Position numbers and translations under genes: made by a program. Shown one piece after another: positions 35,254 through 46,448 of a stretch of 64,000 nucleotides of DNA. Position 1 is the stretch's first letter. Every line of letters begins with the position of its first letter. Source of the stretch: Caprella mutica (taxonomy: Eukaryota > Arthropoda > Malacostraca > Amphipoda > Caprellidae); the NCBI GenBank assembly GCA_947561585.1, contig CANNZV010001853.1:62001-126000 (forward strand). The letters run 5' to 3'. The notes below the pieces were generated by a model, which was not told the DNA's origin, did no database searches, and saw only the letters and a list, made by a program, of their open reading frames with translations.

Positions 35254-38200
35254 TCACCCCACGGACATCTCACCAACGAACCTCGCCCTGGCCATCCATG
35301 CCACCTCCAAAAACTTACAAATCTCCCCATTGTCCAAACTTCCAAATGCCATCACCCCCTCCATCGTTCTTACCCCATACCTACGCCTTATTCCCTCCAG
35401 CTCCGGGCACTCAAGGATGAAATGCTCTAAGGTCTCCTCCTCCGCTCCACACACCCCACATCCAACCTCACCCCCCCAGAACCTTGACCTCCACCCCAAC
35501 CTCAGAGTGTTGCTCCTCACTCGGAAGAGCAGCTGTGCTCCCCAGCTATTGTCGTACGATTCCCCTCCTATTCCATTCTTCATCCTATAGTGAACAAGCG
35601 ATGTCTTCCCATTCAACTCTCTCCTCCACCTTCTCTCCTCCCACACGTCTACTCTTCTCACTATATCACACATCCGAATCTCCCCAAGCTCCCCCCATCC
35701 CATGTCAAGTTCCCCCAGGTAGCTGTTCACCAACTTCATCCAGGGACACACCCATCCTCCAGCTCTCATCCTCTCAAACACCGCCCTCAGCACCACATTC
35801 TTTGTCTCCAACACATATCTGGCAAATTTTAGCTTGACCTTCATGTCCCTCGCTTCCACAGACGAGCTGCCCACCTCACCCTGGAGTGTCACAATTGGTG
35901 CATATGATGGTGCGCACAGCACCCTCCTCCACACCCCATTCTCCACTCTCTGCAACCTCTCCCTCTCAGCCTTCGTCCACACCATCACCTCACTTCCACT
36001 CAACACGCTCGGGAGTACCACACTCTTCCAGAAGGTCTTTCCCATCAGCAACCTGTCACAAGACCTCCCGACAACAGAATATGTCACATTCGCCATCTTC
36101 CTCGCCACACCCAACCGCTCCTCCTTATACACCCCAAAGCAATTCTTCTTTGCTGTCACCAACACCCCAAGATATCTCATCTCCTCCACCACACCAACCC
36201 CCCCCCCAACCTCGTCCAACCTCTCTCCTCCTCCATTGAAAATTAAGCACTTGCTCTTATCCCTATTAATTTTCATACCACACCTTCCTGCACTATCCTC
36301 CAGCATCTCTATCATCTGCTCTGCTTCCCTCACCGTTCTTGCCATTAGTAGGCCATCATCAGCATAAAACAGCACCGGCACCCTCACTCCTCCGCTCCTG
36401 TATCCCAGTCCACTCCTCAGTATTCTCTCTATTATCATCCCCACTACCATCACAAACATCTGAGGTGATCCGGTGCAGCCCTGCCTGATGCCACTCTTCA
36501 CCTCGATCTCCCCAAGCTCTACCCCCTCTCGCCACACCCTCGTCTTGTCACCTTCATACAACTTCGATACCACCTCTATCACCCTTGGATCACACTTGTA
36601 GTATTTTAATCCCTCCACCAATGCCTTCCTTCCTATGCTATCAAATGCCTTACAAAAATCAATCCCCACAACCACCAATCTCTCCCTCCTCCTAAAACTC
36701 TCCTCCACACAGTGCCTCAGCAAAAACAGATTCTCCTCCATCCTCCTTCCTTCTGTGAACCCAGCCTGCAAGCTACCCACCCTCTCATCAAAAATTTCCT
36801 GCTCCACCATCTTGTCCTTCACCATGCCCATAAAAATCTTATAGCCGGAATTTGTGAGTGCTATAGGACGATGCTGCTTAGCACTTGCTTTTTTAATTTT
36901 TGGAAGCATGATGGTTTTGGACATCTTCCACCCCTCTTCAATCTCACCTCCCTCAACAACCCTATTGTATGCCTCAACCATCCCATCAACACACACCTCA
37001 CTCTCTACCAAAGCCTTATAAATCTCACCCTTAATCCCATCCAAACCTGGCTGCTTACCCTTTCTTATTTTCTGTACTCTCCTTCTCACATCCTCTCTTC
37101 CAAACTTGACATCCCTCATCCACTCCTCCACTCCCTCGACTACTCTCAGCACAGGCACTCCTGGAATCTCCCTTCTCATCCTCTCTGCTCTGCTAGCTTC
37201 CTGCATAATCATCTCCTCCCTTCTTCTCTCCTCATACTCTCTCTTTGCTACTTCATTCCAAGCCTCAGTTATTTGGTTTTCTTCTCTCTGGTAAATACTC
37301 CTCCAAGCCTCCATCATCACCTCCTCCTCATCTTCCTCCTCCACCACCTCCACTCCATTCTCCCCATATAGTTTCTTCCTCTTGTGACCACTAGTTTCTC
37401 CTTTTAGCTTCCCAATCATTTTCCACATTTTTCCTCCATTTTTTTCCCTCTTAACCTCCTCTGCCATTCTCTTTTCATAACTTCCCTTCTCCTCTCTTAC
37501 TAACTGTTTCACTACCTTCTTTTGCTTTTGGTAAGCATCCCAGCACCTTTCTCTCTCCTCTCCACTGCTTGCCTTCCATCTCTTCCTATTTAGCAACCTT
37601 CTATATTTTATCTCTTGTCTAATGTTCTCATTTATCCATGCTGGCTCCACTTGTTTTTTGGTATTTCTTTCAATTTTCCTTCTCACTTTTCTCTTCAGGC
37701 ATTCTTCAGCTTTCTCTCTTATCACCCTCTCCAGATCAGAAACTTTCAAATCTTCTAGGTTCTGAATCTCCTCCTCTACTCTATTAACAAAATCTCTCAT
37801 TACTTCCCTGTCATCCACCTTATAATACTCCCTCACCTCCCACTCTCTATCATCATCTCTAACATTCTCCTCCCTTATACAGAACATTCCTGACATATAG
37901 CAGTGATCGGACATATCGTACCTCTCTTTCTTCTCATCAATAACCAAACTTTCAAACTTACCATACATACACTCATTCACAAGATAGAAATCAATTACAC
38001 TCTTCACCTCCCCCTGAACTCTTGTGTACCGTCCCTCACATCCCTCATCCGCGTTCAACATGACCAACATCCACCTCTCCATAAAATCCAGCATCATATC
38101 ACCATTCCTGTTTATTTCCTGGTCTCCGAGGTATCCCACATGTCCATTGAAGTCGCCCATCACCAAACACGCCTCACCTTCTGGAGTTCCACTCATAATC

Positions 38201-38688
38201 TCATTTAATTTCTCATATATATTTAAGTTTCTATTGACATCTCTTGTGTCCAAATACACCAATACTAAGACGAAATTGAAATCCCCAATCTCCACCTTTG
38301 CTACTAGTACATCTCTGCAATCGCAATCTCTCTCCTCAATCTCAACACTCTCCAGATCGTTAGTTAATAACATAAGACCTCCTCCTTTTTTATCTTCCAT
38401 ATCTCTCATCTTCTGTATTAGCATAATTTCACTTCCCCATTCTACTCTCCTGTATTTTTCATGCGTCTCCACTAAACCTATCACTCTCACTTCATTACTC
38501 TGTCTATCTTCTCCCAACATCCTTCCAATTTCAATCATCTTAACATCTGTCAAGCCTTGAACATTTATCAGATCAATTCTGACCATCTTGCTTCCTCCTC
38601 TTCCAGCTCCCCTACCACCCTTAAATCTCAACAAGTCCACATCTTTTATCACATCTCTGAGACCTTCACAACCAGCTGCCTTTCCCAT
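35254..38688 (-). CDS. LINE ORF2: endonuclease-reverse transcriptase, intact
   Basis: A 1144-residue protein for target-primed reverse transcription. Residues about 35-265 are an APE-type endonuclease: INVQGL (41-46), E74 in GLVETHE, MGDFNGHVG (D179, N181), SVIDFYLVN (D233) and the SDH triad member (260-262). Residues 545-830 are the reverse transcriptase: RPIALTNSGYK, GIDFCKAFDS (D677), SGIRQGCTGSPQ and the catalytic FYADD (774-778), followed by a thumb with MRYLGVLVT. Near the C-terminus CGVCGAEEETLEHFILEC forms the CX2C...HX4C knuckle common in this LINE group. All catalytic residues are present and there is no stop or frameshift. The start lies 15 bases after the ORF1 stop, suggesting reinitiation. 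The exact clade (CR1, L2 or a relative) cannot be fixed without a phylogeny. Plus-strand open frames in this interval are shadows. Confidence 0.93.
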   Translation of the reverse strand: MGKAAGCEGLRDVIKDVDLLRFKGGRGAGRGGSKMVRIDLINVQGLTDVKMIEIGRMLGEDRQSNEVRVIGLVETHEKYRRVEWGSEIMLIQKMRDMEDKKGGGLMLLTNDLESVEIEERDCDCRDVLVAKVEIGDFNFVLVLVYLDTRDVNRNLNIYEKLNEIMSGTPEGEACLVMGDFNGHVGYLGDQEINRNGDMMLDFMERWMLVMLNADEGCEGRYTRVQGEVKSVIDFYLVNECMYGKFESLVIDEKKERYDMSDHCYMSGMFCIREENVRDDDREWEVREYYKVDDREVMRDFVNRVEEEIQNLEDLKVSDLERVIREKAEECLKRKVRRKIERNTKKQVEPAWINENIRQEIKYRRLLNRKRWKASSGEERERCWDAYQKQKKVVKQLVREEKGSYEKRMAEEVKREKNGGKMWKMIGKLKGETSGHKRKKLYGENGVEVVEEEDEEEVMMEAWRSIYQREENQITEAWNEVAKREYEERRREEMIMQEASRAERMRREIPGVPVLRVVEGVEEWMRDVKFGREDVRRRVQKIRKGKQPGLDGIKGEIYKALVESEVCVDGMVEAYNRVVEGGEIEEGWKMSKTIMLPKIKKASAKQHRPIALTNSGYKIFMGMVKDKMVEQEIFDERVGSLQAGFTEGRRMEENLFLLRHCVEESFRRRERLVVVGIDFCKAFDSIGRKALVEGLKYYKCDPRVIEVVSKLYEGDKTRVWREGVELGEIEVKSGIRQGCTGSPQMFVMVVGMIIERILRSGLGYRSGGVRVPVLFYADDGLLMARTVREAEQMIEMLEDSAGRCGMKINRDKSKCLIFNGGGERLDEVGGGVGVVEEMRYLGVLVTAKKNCFGVYKEERLGVARKMANVTYSVVGRSCDRLLMGKTFWKSVVLPSVLSGSEVMVWTKAERERLQRVENGVWRRVLCAPSYAPIVTLQGEVGSSSVEARDMKVKLKFARYVLETKNVVLRAVFERMRAGGWVCPWMKLVNSYLGELDMGWGELGEIRMCDIVRRVDVWEERRWRRELNGKTSLVHYRMKNGIGGESYDNSWGAQLLFRVRSNTLRLGWRSRFWGGEVGCGVCGAEEETLEHFILECPELEGIRRRYGVRTMEGVMAFGSLDNGEICKFLEVAWMARARFVGEMSVG

Positions 38689-38703
38689 CCCACTCTCCCC
38701 ACT

Positions 38704-39786
38704 TCATTCCTCACCCCCTCCATCGCCATCTATATTTCTATGTACAATTTTTCCTTTGCTTATATAGATTCCCCTTTCACCATCATCTCTTCTCCTCCTT
38801 AGCTCATCTCTTATCTTTTTATCTTCTTCTCTTTCCCTTACAGTCAAATCAGGCACTATCATCACCCTCCTAAAATCTTCTCCAGCATTTCTCAGCCTCT
38901 TTGCCCTACCAATTACTGCCCATTTCTGCCCGGAAGTCCTCATTTTTACCAAAGTTGGTGGAGGCTTTACCTGGTCATTTCCCTCTCTATCCCTGGAGGT
39001 TTTCTCTTTACCCAGTCTGACCACCTCTTCCACCACAATATCCATCAGTCCAAGTTGATCCCTAACTAGTCCCTCAAAGATTTCCTTATCACTTCTCTCC
39101 CTAGACTTCTTCAATCCATGAATAACAATATTACATTCTCTCTTTCTCTTCTCCTCTTCCTCTTTTACCCCAACCAACACCTCTCTTCTGATATCACTCA
39201 CCATTACCCCTTGATTACTTTCATTTATCAGGCTAGGAGTCGGTTGTAAGACATGCATCATCTCCCCATTATTATTCTTATCGGAAACCATACTTATTAT
39301 CTCCTCTCTTATCTCCTTCTTGATATCTTCCTTCATTTCACTCATCCGATCAAACAAGTCATTAAGTTTCCCAATTGTCTCCCTATTTTCTCTCTTTAGA
39401 TCCTCATTTTCAGTCTCAAGTCTCTTTATTTTCTCACCAGCTCCCCTCACTACACCTCCACATCCTGCACAAACCCACACTGGGGATCCCTTAGTGCAAA
39501 AATATTCATAGTCTTTCTTTCTTAGGCCACCACACTCACTATGGTACCACACTTCACATACCTCACAAAGAATTCCACTCTGATCATCCCGAACGTCAGA
39601 CCTACACTTACCACACTTATCCTCAGACTCTGCCGCATTCAAAGCACTCTCAACACAGTAAGTACCGCCCAGAGGCAAGGCCTGCATTCCGGGGTCAGAG
39701 GTTCCCCCCTTTGATCGGAGCTTGGAAGAGGGAGGCGGCGATCTAAGTAAACCACCGACTGGCGCCATACCACTATTTCTCTTCAC
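38704..39786 (-). CDS. LINE ORF1: PHD finger / coiled coil / RNA-binding protein, intact
   Basis: A 360-residue nucleic-acid-binding protein that would coat the LINE RNA. A PHD-type zinc finger occupies residues 58-109 (C58, C61, C74, C77, H82, C85, C106, C109, within KCGKC, CEVCEVWYHSEC and VWVCAGC). A charged coiled coil follows at about 117-168 (KIKRLETENEDLKREN). Residues about 210-355 look like the RRM-like plus C-terminal fold of L1/CR1 ORF1 proteins (ECNIVIHGLKKS, VVRLGKE, AKRLRNAG, VPDLTVREREEDKKIRDEL, GKIVHRN). PHD fingers in ORF1 are known from CR1-like LINEs. It ends 15 bases before ORF2. Complete and open. The start is the first ATG of the frame and keeps the PHD finger whole. Confidence 0.9.
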   Translation of the reverse strand: MKRNSGMAPVGGLLRSPPPSSKLRSKGGTSDPGMQALPLGGTYCVESALNAAESEDKCGKCRSDVRDDQSGILCEVCEVWYHSECGGLRKKDYEYFCTKGSPVWVCAGCGGVVRGAGEKIKRLETENEDLKRENRETIGKLNDLFDRMSEMKEDIKKEIREEIISMVSDKNNNGEMMHVLQPTPSLINESNQGVMVSDIRREVLVGVKEEEEKRKRECNIVIHGLKKSRERSDKEIFEGLVRDQLGLMDIVVEEVVRLGKEKTSRDREGNDQVKPPPTLVKMRTSGQKWAVIGRAKRLRNAGEDFRRVMIVPDLTVREREEDKKIRDELRRRRDDGERGIYISKGKIVHRNIDGDGGGEE

Positions 39787-39919
39787 TGGTATTCAAGATC
39801 ACAATTTTAAAACTAGAACATATAAACAGAAAATCATAATTCAATGTAAATAACCAATTCACAAGAGGTACGGGAATACTTGTTCATTATTATGCAGACA
39901 TATTAAGGCCAAATGTGTA

Positions 39920-40205
39920 ACAAGTAACTCTTTCTCTAAGACAGTTAAAAGACAAGTACCTATGTCTCTGAGACAGTTAAGAGACAAGTACCTCTGTCTC
40001 TAAAACAGTTACGAGACAAGTACCTCTGTCTCTAAGACAGTTATGAGACAAGTAACTCTTTCTCTAAGACAGATAAAAAGACAAGTACCTCGGTCTCTGA
40101 GACAGTTAAAAGACAAGTACCTCTGTCTCTGAGACAGTTAAGAGACAAGTACCTCTGTCTCTAAGACAGTTACGAGACAAGTACCTCTTTCTCTTAGACA
40201 GTTAA
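39920..40205. repeat. 32-bp minisatellite, right of the LINE
   Basis: About nine further copies of the GAGACAAGTACCTCTGTCTC unit in the same orientation as 34285-35119, separated from it only by the LINE. Confidence 0.92.
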
Positions 40206-40424
40206 TCGGATAACACAGGGAGTATAATAGATACCTAAGCACTAAGAAGCTCTCAATGAAGTGGTGCTAGCAATGAACATCTAAAGTATACAGTAATATA
40301 TTGTGTAAGGTACACCTGCGGTGTAGCTAATATTCAAATCTTAATCTGCATACAATATTATGTGAATCAGTTAGATAAATTATGCAAGTTTGAACAACTT
40401 GTAAATAAATCTGTCGGATTTTAA

Positions 40425-40690
40425 CCCTTCACTGTGCACTTTATTTAAAATTATTGATGTTTTTTTTAACTCTTTGTGCACATTATTTACAACTTTTTGT
40501 TGTTATTGTGACTCTTTACTATTCACTTTATTTACAACTTGTGGTGATGGTTCTAACCGATCACTATGCAATTTATTTACAGCTGTTGGTGTTTGTCTTA
40601 ACCGTTCACTGTTCAGTATGACCCACATTTACAACATTAGGTTGTTGTATTAAGTCTTCAATCTGTATTGAATTTATAACTAATCTTGTT
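40425..40690. repeat. 45-bp dispersed minisatellite, copy set 2
   Basis: Five to six diverged units with TTCACTGTGCACTTTATTT and GTTTTAACC-like words, the same family as 10695-10835 and (inverted) 62786-63040. Confidence 0.75.
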
Positions 40691-42403
40691 ATTTTTAACC
40701 GTGTATTTTCATATATTATATAACATCATATATTTTTTATACATTATTTAGTATATCAAATTGTGTAATATTATTATTCATATTGATCATTAAATTACTT
40801 TATTGTTATATTTTTATCACCAATATGTATTTATGAAACCAATTTAATTTATTCAATTCATATTCTTGTATAAATTTTGCATTTCAATTTACTTATTCTC
40901 TGCACTAACTTGTGTTAGAATATATTTTCCAGTCCTTCTTTTTAATTTTCTTTTGACATCAGCAATACGGCCTTTTCTTTCGAAACAGGCGTTTAACCCT
41001 TTGTAAATTAATTAATTAATTGAAAATCTTCCTGCTATCACATTTTTCTAAGTATTTTCTACTTACATTTCAGCCCAAAAAAAGAGTCTTCACATCTGTA
41101 ACTTGTTTTGCTACATTTGATGTTCTTCATCTAATTATTTAAACGTTATTTTACAGGAGGATAGTTGCTCTATATTACAAGAGGAATAGAGTATGAAAAT
41201 ACCCAGTTTTATTTGAGGGTTAAGCATGAAAAATATGCTTATAGGTATCTCATTTTTTTAATTATAGGCATTGCTATCCAGATGGGCAAGATATTTTAAT
41301 TTTTTATCTGCAGAACAAAATGATGTATATTTTCAAAATATGTAAATAATTTTAGTACATTTAGTACATTTTTTTGGTAAAAAAAATATTATTGTATTTG
41401 ATATATTTTCATGAAATTATCTTTAAATATTTTTTTATGATAAAAATTATGTTATTTATATATTTTCGTCACAAAAATAAATTCATAAGTATTCATCTGA
41501 TACATCACTTATCCATTCCTAAATATAATTTAAAAAATCATTTATTATAACACAGTATAAACTTGGAGGTTGAATTCATATAAAGAATAACGTTTTAACG
41601 ATTTAAAATTTATTTTACTAATTTTTTCTTTATTGTAGGCCAGTTTATCATTTTTTATTCGCATAAATTGTGCCTTTGATTTCAAACAACCATTAGTTTC
41701 CATTAATAGATGTATATAATAATATTATAAGAAAAAACTATTAAAGTTTCAAATAATAGTTTTATGTTTGTTCAATTCTGTTAACAAGAGAGCTGTAGTT
41801 CAGTCATGCAATTTTCTCATTCAGATTAAATGATCCTGTTAGAAATATTTAACAGTTAGGTAATTAGATCAGTAAAGGTATTTATTTATACATTCTATGT
41901 AGTGTACTAAATTATTATTATCATTATCCAGTAAATGCTATTAATAATGATGCAACTTAACCATCCACTCATGGTATGTATCTTCAGATATTTTTAAAAT
42001 TTAAAGCAGAAATATTTTTCCGTTGGAAACAAAAAATAATATAATCATTATACAGAAGAAGAAATTTTTTTGAGTAACTTATGATTGAAGTCCTAAAATG
42101 GGGATGAAAACGCCCGGAAGGGGTGAACTCGACCGCCCAAAAACCTCTCCATCGCGGCTGAAAGGATGCTCTATGGATCACAAGAGCTTTTCGCTGTCGG
42201 AACCAGGCAGACTTGTATCGTTCGTTGTCTAAAGGAGGCGTCTAAATATAAACTTCAAGATTCAGGAGGTCGTACTGGCGTAAACTCCTGTAGTATCTAC
42301 AGAAATTGGCTCCAATTTATAATCATCACCATGGGTGTAGTATTTATGAGGTTTACGGTTTTCCGCAGCTCCTGCCGCGGAATCATTGAATTGTGTCTCG
42401 GCG
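40691..42403. other. AT-rich DNA, then a GC-richer patch at 42090-42400; no gene called
   Basis: At 40951-41000, read on the minus strand, lies a copy of the GTTTAAC(G)...GCTGACGTC-like interior module shared with elements E and F. From 42090 to 42400 the composition is less AT-rich (for example CGCCCGGAAGGGGTGAACTC). The plus-strand open frame at 42166-42579 there runs into the tandem array at 42404, has no known motif, and is not called a gene. The rest is AT-rich and featureless. Confidence 0.45.
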
Positions 42404-42486
42404 GGTGTACGGACAACTGTCATGCGGACAACTGCCATGCGGATAACTGCCATGCGGACGACTGCCATAGTGGACAACTGCCTGGT
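42404..42486. repeat. Solo foldback end array H1 (15-bp unit)
   Basis: Starts GGTGTACGGACAACTG, then five units of GGACAACTGCCATGC. The same family of unit (GGAAAACTGCC) is seen at 52388-52437. No inverted partner is found within several kb, so this is one end of a broken or very long element. Open frames across it on both strands are repeat by-products. Confidence 0.65.
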
Positions 42487-42499
42487 AAAAGATCAAGGA

Positions 42500-42710
42500 C
42501 TTGGTCATATATAACTCCAAAAGTATTGCACCATATTGAGCAATCTGGTCGAAGGTCAAGGTCATTTATAACTCAATAACTCAAAAAGTATCAAACCATA
42601 TTGCATGAAACTTTATGGGACAATAGGTTATTTTCCAGTTGGCAGCTTATTAAATTTTGGGACAAAGCCGCGGCGAAGGTATGCGCTCTACCAAGTGCAC
42701 ATGATCTAGT
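42500..42710 (+). repeat. Dispersed repeat D1, copy 3
   Basis: ACTCAAAAAGTATCAAACCA, then TGGGACAATAGGTTATTTTC and CCAGTTGGC match, in order, the copies at 8545-8690 (inverted) and 23465-23690. It ends with GCGGCGAAGGTATGCGCTC. No ORF. Confidence 0.6.
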
Positions 42711-43784
42711 TCAAATAATATTCCACAAGGGATAAGCTTATACGGCGAAGAACATTCATACAATATCTATTTATAGTCTATATGTATTTTTAAAGTAACG
42801 TCCCACAATATTAGTGTTTATTTAGAATATTCCAATTCTGTTTCTCATCATGATTCAACTTTAGATTTCGAATAATTACTTCAGATAGGCGAATAGTATC
42901 TCATAAATATAGAACATCAACTCTATCTTTGAATGTACGATGCATTTCTATTCGATATAAATAAAATTACTGAATGATTAGATAAAATAAAAGCTTCCTG
43001 CAATATCCATTAGATTATCCTGCATCTTACAACCTAAACTGAATTGTTAAAATATTATCATTTAAAATTTAATGAATATTTGAATTGTTAAGTATATCAG
43101 ACTGAATGATTTGAGTGTAACTGTAAATGTCAGGAGGTGTAAATAAATTGTGAAATATATTTCTTGAGACGTGGGCAGATTTTCAATATTTTATGAGCTC
43201 TTTTTATTCAGTTGTATTTTTTTCTATAATACTCATTGGGTAGGTTCGGATTTATTGTACAGGTCCACATTTCCCAAAATAGAAGGAACAATTTAATTTA
43301 AAATTTGAATTCGCCATCTTATTCGGTTTTCAATAAACTTACAGGTATCATGGATACCAGATTTAAAACAGTTAAATTTAAATTACCTATTCTTCCCATA
43401 TGATAAAAAATGTGGAACAATCCGATAAATTGACACTTATACCATTGATTCCTGTTCTTGTAATTTTCAACATACAGAGTAGCCACAATTTTATGCAACA
43501 TCAATTCAAAGTCTATCATAAGATAAAGTTAGGTTGGGCCATAGAAGATAATGAATATGTCCCCTTTAATCTCCCATTGGCCCATTATTGCCATAACCGC
43601 TACCATTCACAGCTATCATCAAAGTACCAACCAATTGTACTGTTTCGAATTAGCCATTTCAGTTCATTGAATCGAACCAGTGCGTCATTCAGCATGGATT
43701 TGATTAGTCGTGAAAATAAAGGATGCAACAATTTAATCGGAAGAGAGAACCTGAATAATTTTCTATTATCAGTGAGGTAGACTC
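42711..43784. other. AT-rich DNA, no gene supported
   Basis: The open frames at 43319-43519 (minus) and 43400-43780 (plus) overlap each other and have no motif. A weak similarity to 45070-45180 (CAAGTATCATGGAT... then TATGTGGAAC) suggests another dispersed repeat. Confidence 0.4.
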
Positions 43785-44128
43785 GTAGCTATGCTTCATT
43801 TACTATCACCTCTTTATTTTGCTCTTAGATTTACAGTTAGGTAGACTTGTAGGCTTCATTGACTATCAAAACTTCATTTTCCTCTCATATTTTTGTGTAA
43901 GGTAGACTTTTAGGCTTCATTTAATATCACCTCTTCATTTTGCTCTTATATTTTTGTGTTAGGTAGACTTGTAGGCTTCATTCACTATCACCTCTTCCTT
44001 TTCCTTTTATATTTTTGTGTTAGGTAGACTTGTAGGCTTCATTCACTATCACCTCTTCATTTTCTTCTTAGATTTTTGTGTTAGGTAGACAATTGTATGA
44101 TTCATTTACTATCACCTCTTCATTTTCC
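43785..44128. repeat. 61-bp minisatellite (GGTAGACTTGTAGGCTTCAT)
   Basis: Five and a half copies of a 61-bp unit with GGTAGACTTGTAGGCTTCAT, TCACTATCACCTCTTCATTT and TATATTTTTGTGTTA. A single inverted copy of this unit occurs in element E (about 29945-30005) and a worn one at 16160-16205. Confidence 0.9.
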
Positions 44129-45634
44129 TCTTCTTGTCATGAATTCAGCAATCCGCGTTTGTTATTTTTTATTCACTGTCCAAGTGTCCAGCTTTTCTAC
44201 TTTTCATGTGGTCATTTATTTTCCTGCATTTCAACTTTTTCATTATTATTGAAGATATGATTTTCGTTTCACAGAGCTGAATCTTATTTTAAAGCATTCA
44301 CCAACTTTCACGATTCACCGAATTAGCCTCTTCAGTACCAGCTTTATTTATAAAGTGTATCTATATTTACTAAGCTCTTTTGCCACTCTAATTATTTCTA
44401 GACTATCTTTTAGTGAGCAGATCATTAGATTTTTGGCTGACAGTGATGAATGAGGAGGTGGATTCAGAGGGAAAAAATAGTTTGGTGGTTTTTAAGCTAC
44501 ATAATCATCTCACGATGAAAAAATAGAAACTGAGAGTAAGGACCATTTGTAAATAGTTAAATAATTGAACAGTTTAATTAGTGAGTTTATTCGTGTGCAC
44601 TTTTGAAGCTCTAGATATCATGAATGATGATAAAAACAATGGGGTCATTAGTAGAGTAAATGAAGTTTACCAATTACTTCATATTTATTTGATAAATCAA
44701 GTGCACAATGATGGCTGGCTTATTCTACATCTTGTTCCTCTCTCTTTTCTCCTCTTAATTCATGCAAAGTTTTCACTCTTTTCTCACGTTAAAGAGTACT
44801 CACTGACGTAAAGAGCGAATAACTCTTTTTGCGATCCTATTAACTTCTTCTTCCGCATTTTAGAGAAGAGTAAAGTCACGCTTAGTTGTGTTTAATGTCT
44901 AATAAACTTTTTTGAAGGCAATCAAGATATTTGTCTAATAGTATTACAGTTAATATGTTCATTATTTTTCATACTTATTAGTATAGGACATGTTCCAAGC
45001 TATTGGATGTCTCTCCTTTTTCAGACGTATAATAAAAACCTGTATAATTTAACATTATAACAGGTAATTTTAATTGGTTTCCATGATACCTGCAAGTATC
45101 ATGGATTCTAGTTGAAATAACGAGTTAAAATTAATTGAATTAAATAATTTTTTTCTTAAATTTCCGATTATGTGGAACGGGTCGATAACTTGAAGATTTT
45201 TTTAATTTTTGTCAATTTATCAAAAACCTGAAAAAAGTCAATCAATCAGGCAGTTGCTTAAGTTGTCGTTATAATTAAATCCAATTGTTTTATTTATCAA
45301 ATTGAATAATTTAGAGCGACATGCTTATTTTGATAATGAAATTGCTTTATTTTGTATCTATTTTAATTTTTACACTGTGTGGATATTTTATATACTCTGC
45401 ACTATTTACCAAATTACAAACTCTCGAGAATGCGCTGCGCGTTTTTAACCCCCTCATTCTCTATCTATTATAACTAACGGATACAACGAATTACATAACG
45501 GCCATTCATTTTAAGAGTATCAAAGTGATCGTTAATACCATTCGTTTAGTTTTTCCAAGTAATCTTATTATATTTGTATATAGGCGGAACTGGAAGAAGA
45601 TTATTTTGCAACTCTCAACATAAATGGCATATAG
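44129..45634. other. AT-rich DNA, no gene supported
   Basis: No coding signal. The open frames at 44078-44260 and 44581-44811 have no motif. A small perfect hairpin, CCATGATAC / GTATCATGG with a 6-base loop, lies near 45081-45104. Confidence 0.45.
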
Positions 45635-45740
45635 AATTGTTTTGTATCCGCTAGTTTGTTGTACTGCACACTTCATAATTGTTTAGTAACCTGGCAGGGG
45701 GGTCTGGAGGGCGGCACGCCCCCCCCCTCCCCGATACACA
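45635..45740. repeat. Dispersed repeat D2, copy 2, with GC-rich end
   Basis: TTTGTTGTACTGCACACTTC and the following bases match 27405-27485. Here the copy ends with a G-run/C-run pair (GGGGGGTCTGGAGGGCGGCA then CGCCCCCCCCCTCC) able to form a strong hairpin. Confidence 0.6.
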
Positions 45741-45799
45741 TTAGTATTCGATTTCCTAATAAATAAAATGAAAGTATTAACGCACAATGGGCATTAGGG

Positions 45800-46037
45800 G
45801 TTAAAATCGCGCAACACATTCTCGAGACATCTTCAGCAAAACTAACATATAGTAATTGTATAGTCCTGAGTAACAGGAGTACTCTGACCAGTGAACAAAT
45901 TTCCTTTGGTCTGCCATAAGATGACCATTTCTATCTAAAACTGATAGCTTTTCATGGCAAACTAAAGAAAATGTGTTCACTATACGGGGTAATTCCCTTA
46001 CTGAGGTCTCCAAATTCACTATAGAGGAGTTCTACTA
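45800..46037. mobile_element. MITE, Tc1/pogo-like
   Basis: Read on the minus strand the end is TAGTAGAACTCCTCTATAGT, followed by ATACGGGGTAATTC-type words and an inner inverted pair GTGAACAAATTTCCTTTGGT / AAAGAAAATGTGTTCAC. The left end is worn. A related element lies at 62223-62447. The minus-strand open frame at 45801-46019 overlaps it. Confidence 0.55.
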
Positions 46038-46430
46038 TATTGTGTTTATCATTAAATTGTTATCTATTATATTAGTGAAGTTATGGGGATATAGTATAAA
46101 GTGACTGAATTGAATGCTCTTGTAATTACTGAAGATGACAGCTGTCGATAATGCATCTAAATTCAAGGATCCTCGAGATTATCGAAAAAATTCCCAAAAG
46201 CCGAATCAAGTCAACTGGAATTAATTAAGTGTTAGAGCCGAATCACAGGTTCGATTTCAAACGCTTAGTAACAAATAGAAATATGATTAAATTTATTTCA
46301 ATCATTTGAATACAATTTAATGTAATAAAAAAGGTATATCAGTTTATTCCAAAGTTGAATGCCTACTTTATAATTCAAGAATTAGCAATATAATACATTT
46401 ATATACACACAAAGAAAGGATTAGTTGAAT

Positions 46431-46448
46431 CAAATCAAATTTGATTTG
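46431..46448. repeat. Perfect 18-bp palindrome
   Basis: CAAATCAAATTTGATTTG is its own reverse complement. It stands at the left edge of a stretch (46540-46870) with three worn copies of about 125 bp that share AACTCTCATAGTAAGTTGAT and CACATCATAG-like words. No gene. Confidence 0.6.

Larger units (their letters stand above)
35120..39919 (-). mobile_element. Complete two-ORF LINE (CR1/Jockey-like)
   Basis: About 4.8 kb on the minus strand, inserted into the 32-bp minisatellite (same unit on both sides, with a 4-base overlap ACAA). The 5' leader is about 39919-39787, ORF1 39786-38704, ORF2 38688-35254, then a 3' UTR of about 130 bases ending in four TTCCAG-type hexamers (plus strand CTGGAA repeats at 35118-35145). 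A short tandem-repeat tail rather than poly(A) is typical of CR1-like LINEs. Both ORFs are open and the coding strand is purine-rich, unlike its AT-rich surroundings. It looks recent and possibly active. Confidence 0.9.

Noticed and set aside
35111..38802. Pro/Ser-rich plus-strand ORFs up to 219 residues
   Set aside because: Shadows of the minus-strand LINE ORF2, which has clear catalytic motifs.
42166..42579. 137-residue ORF in a GC-richer patch
   Set aside because: No known motif, and its last part translates the 15-bp array (HADNCHADNC). It could be a repeat fragment, but there is not enough to call a gene.
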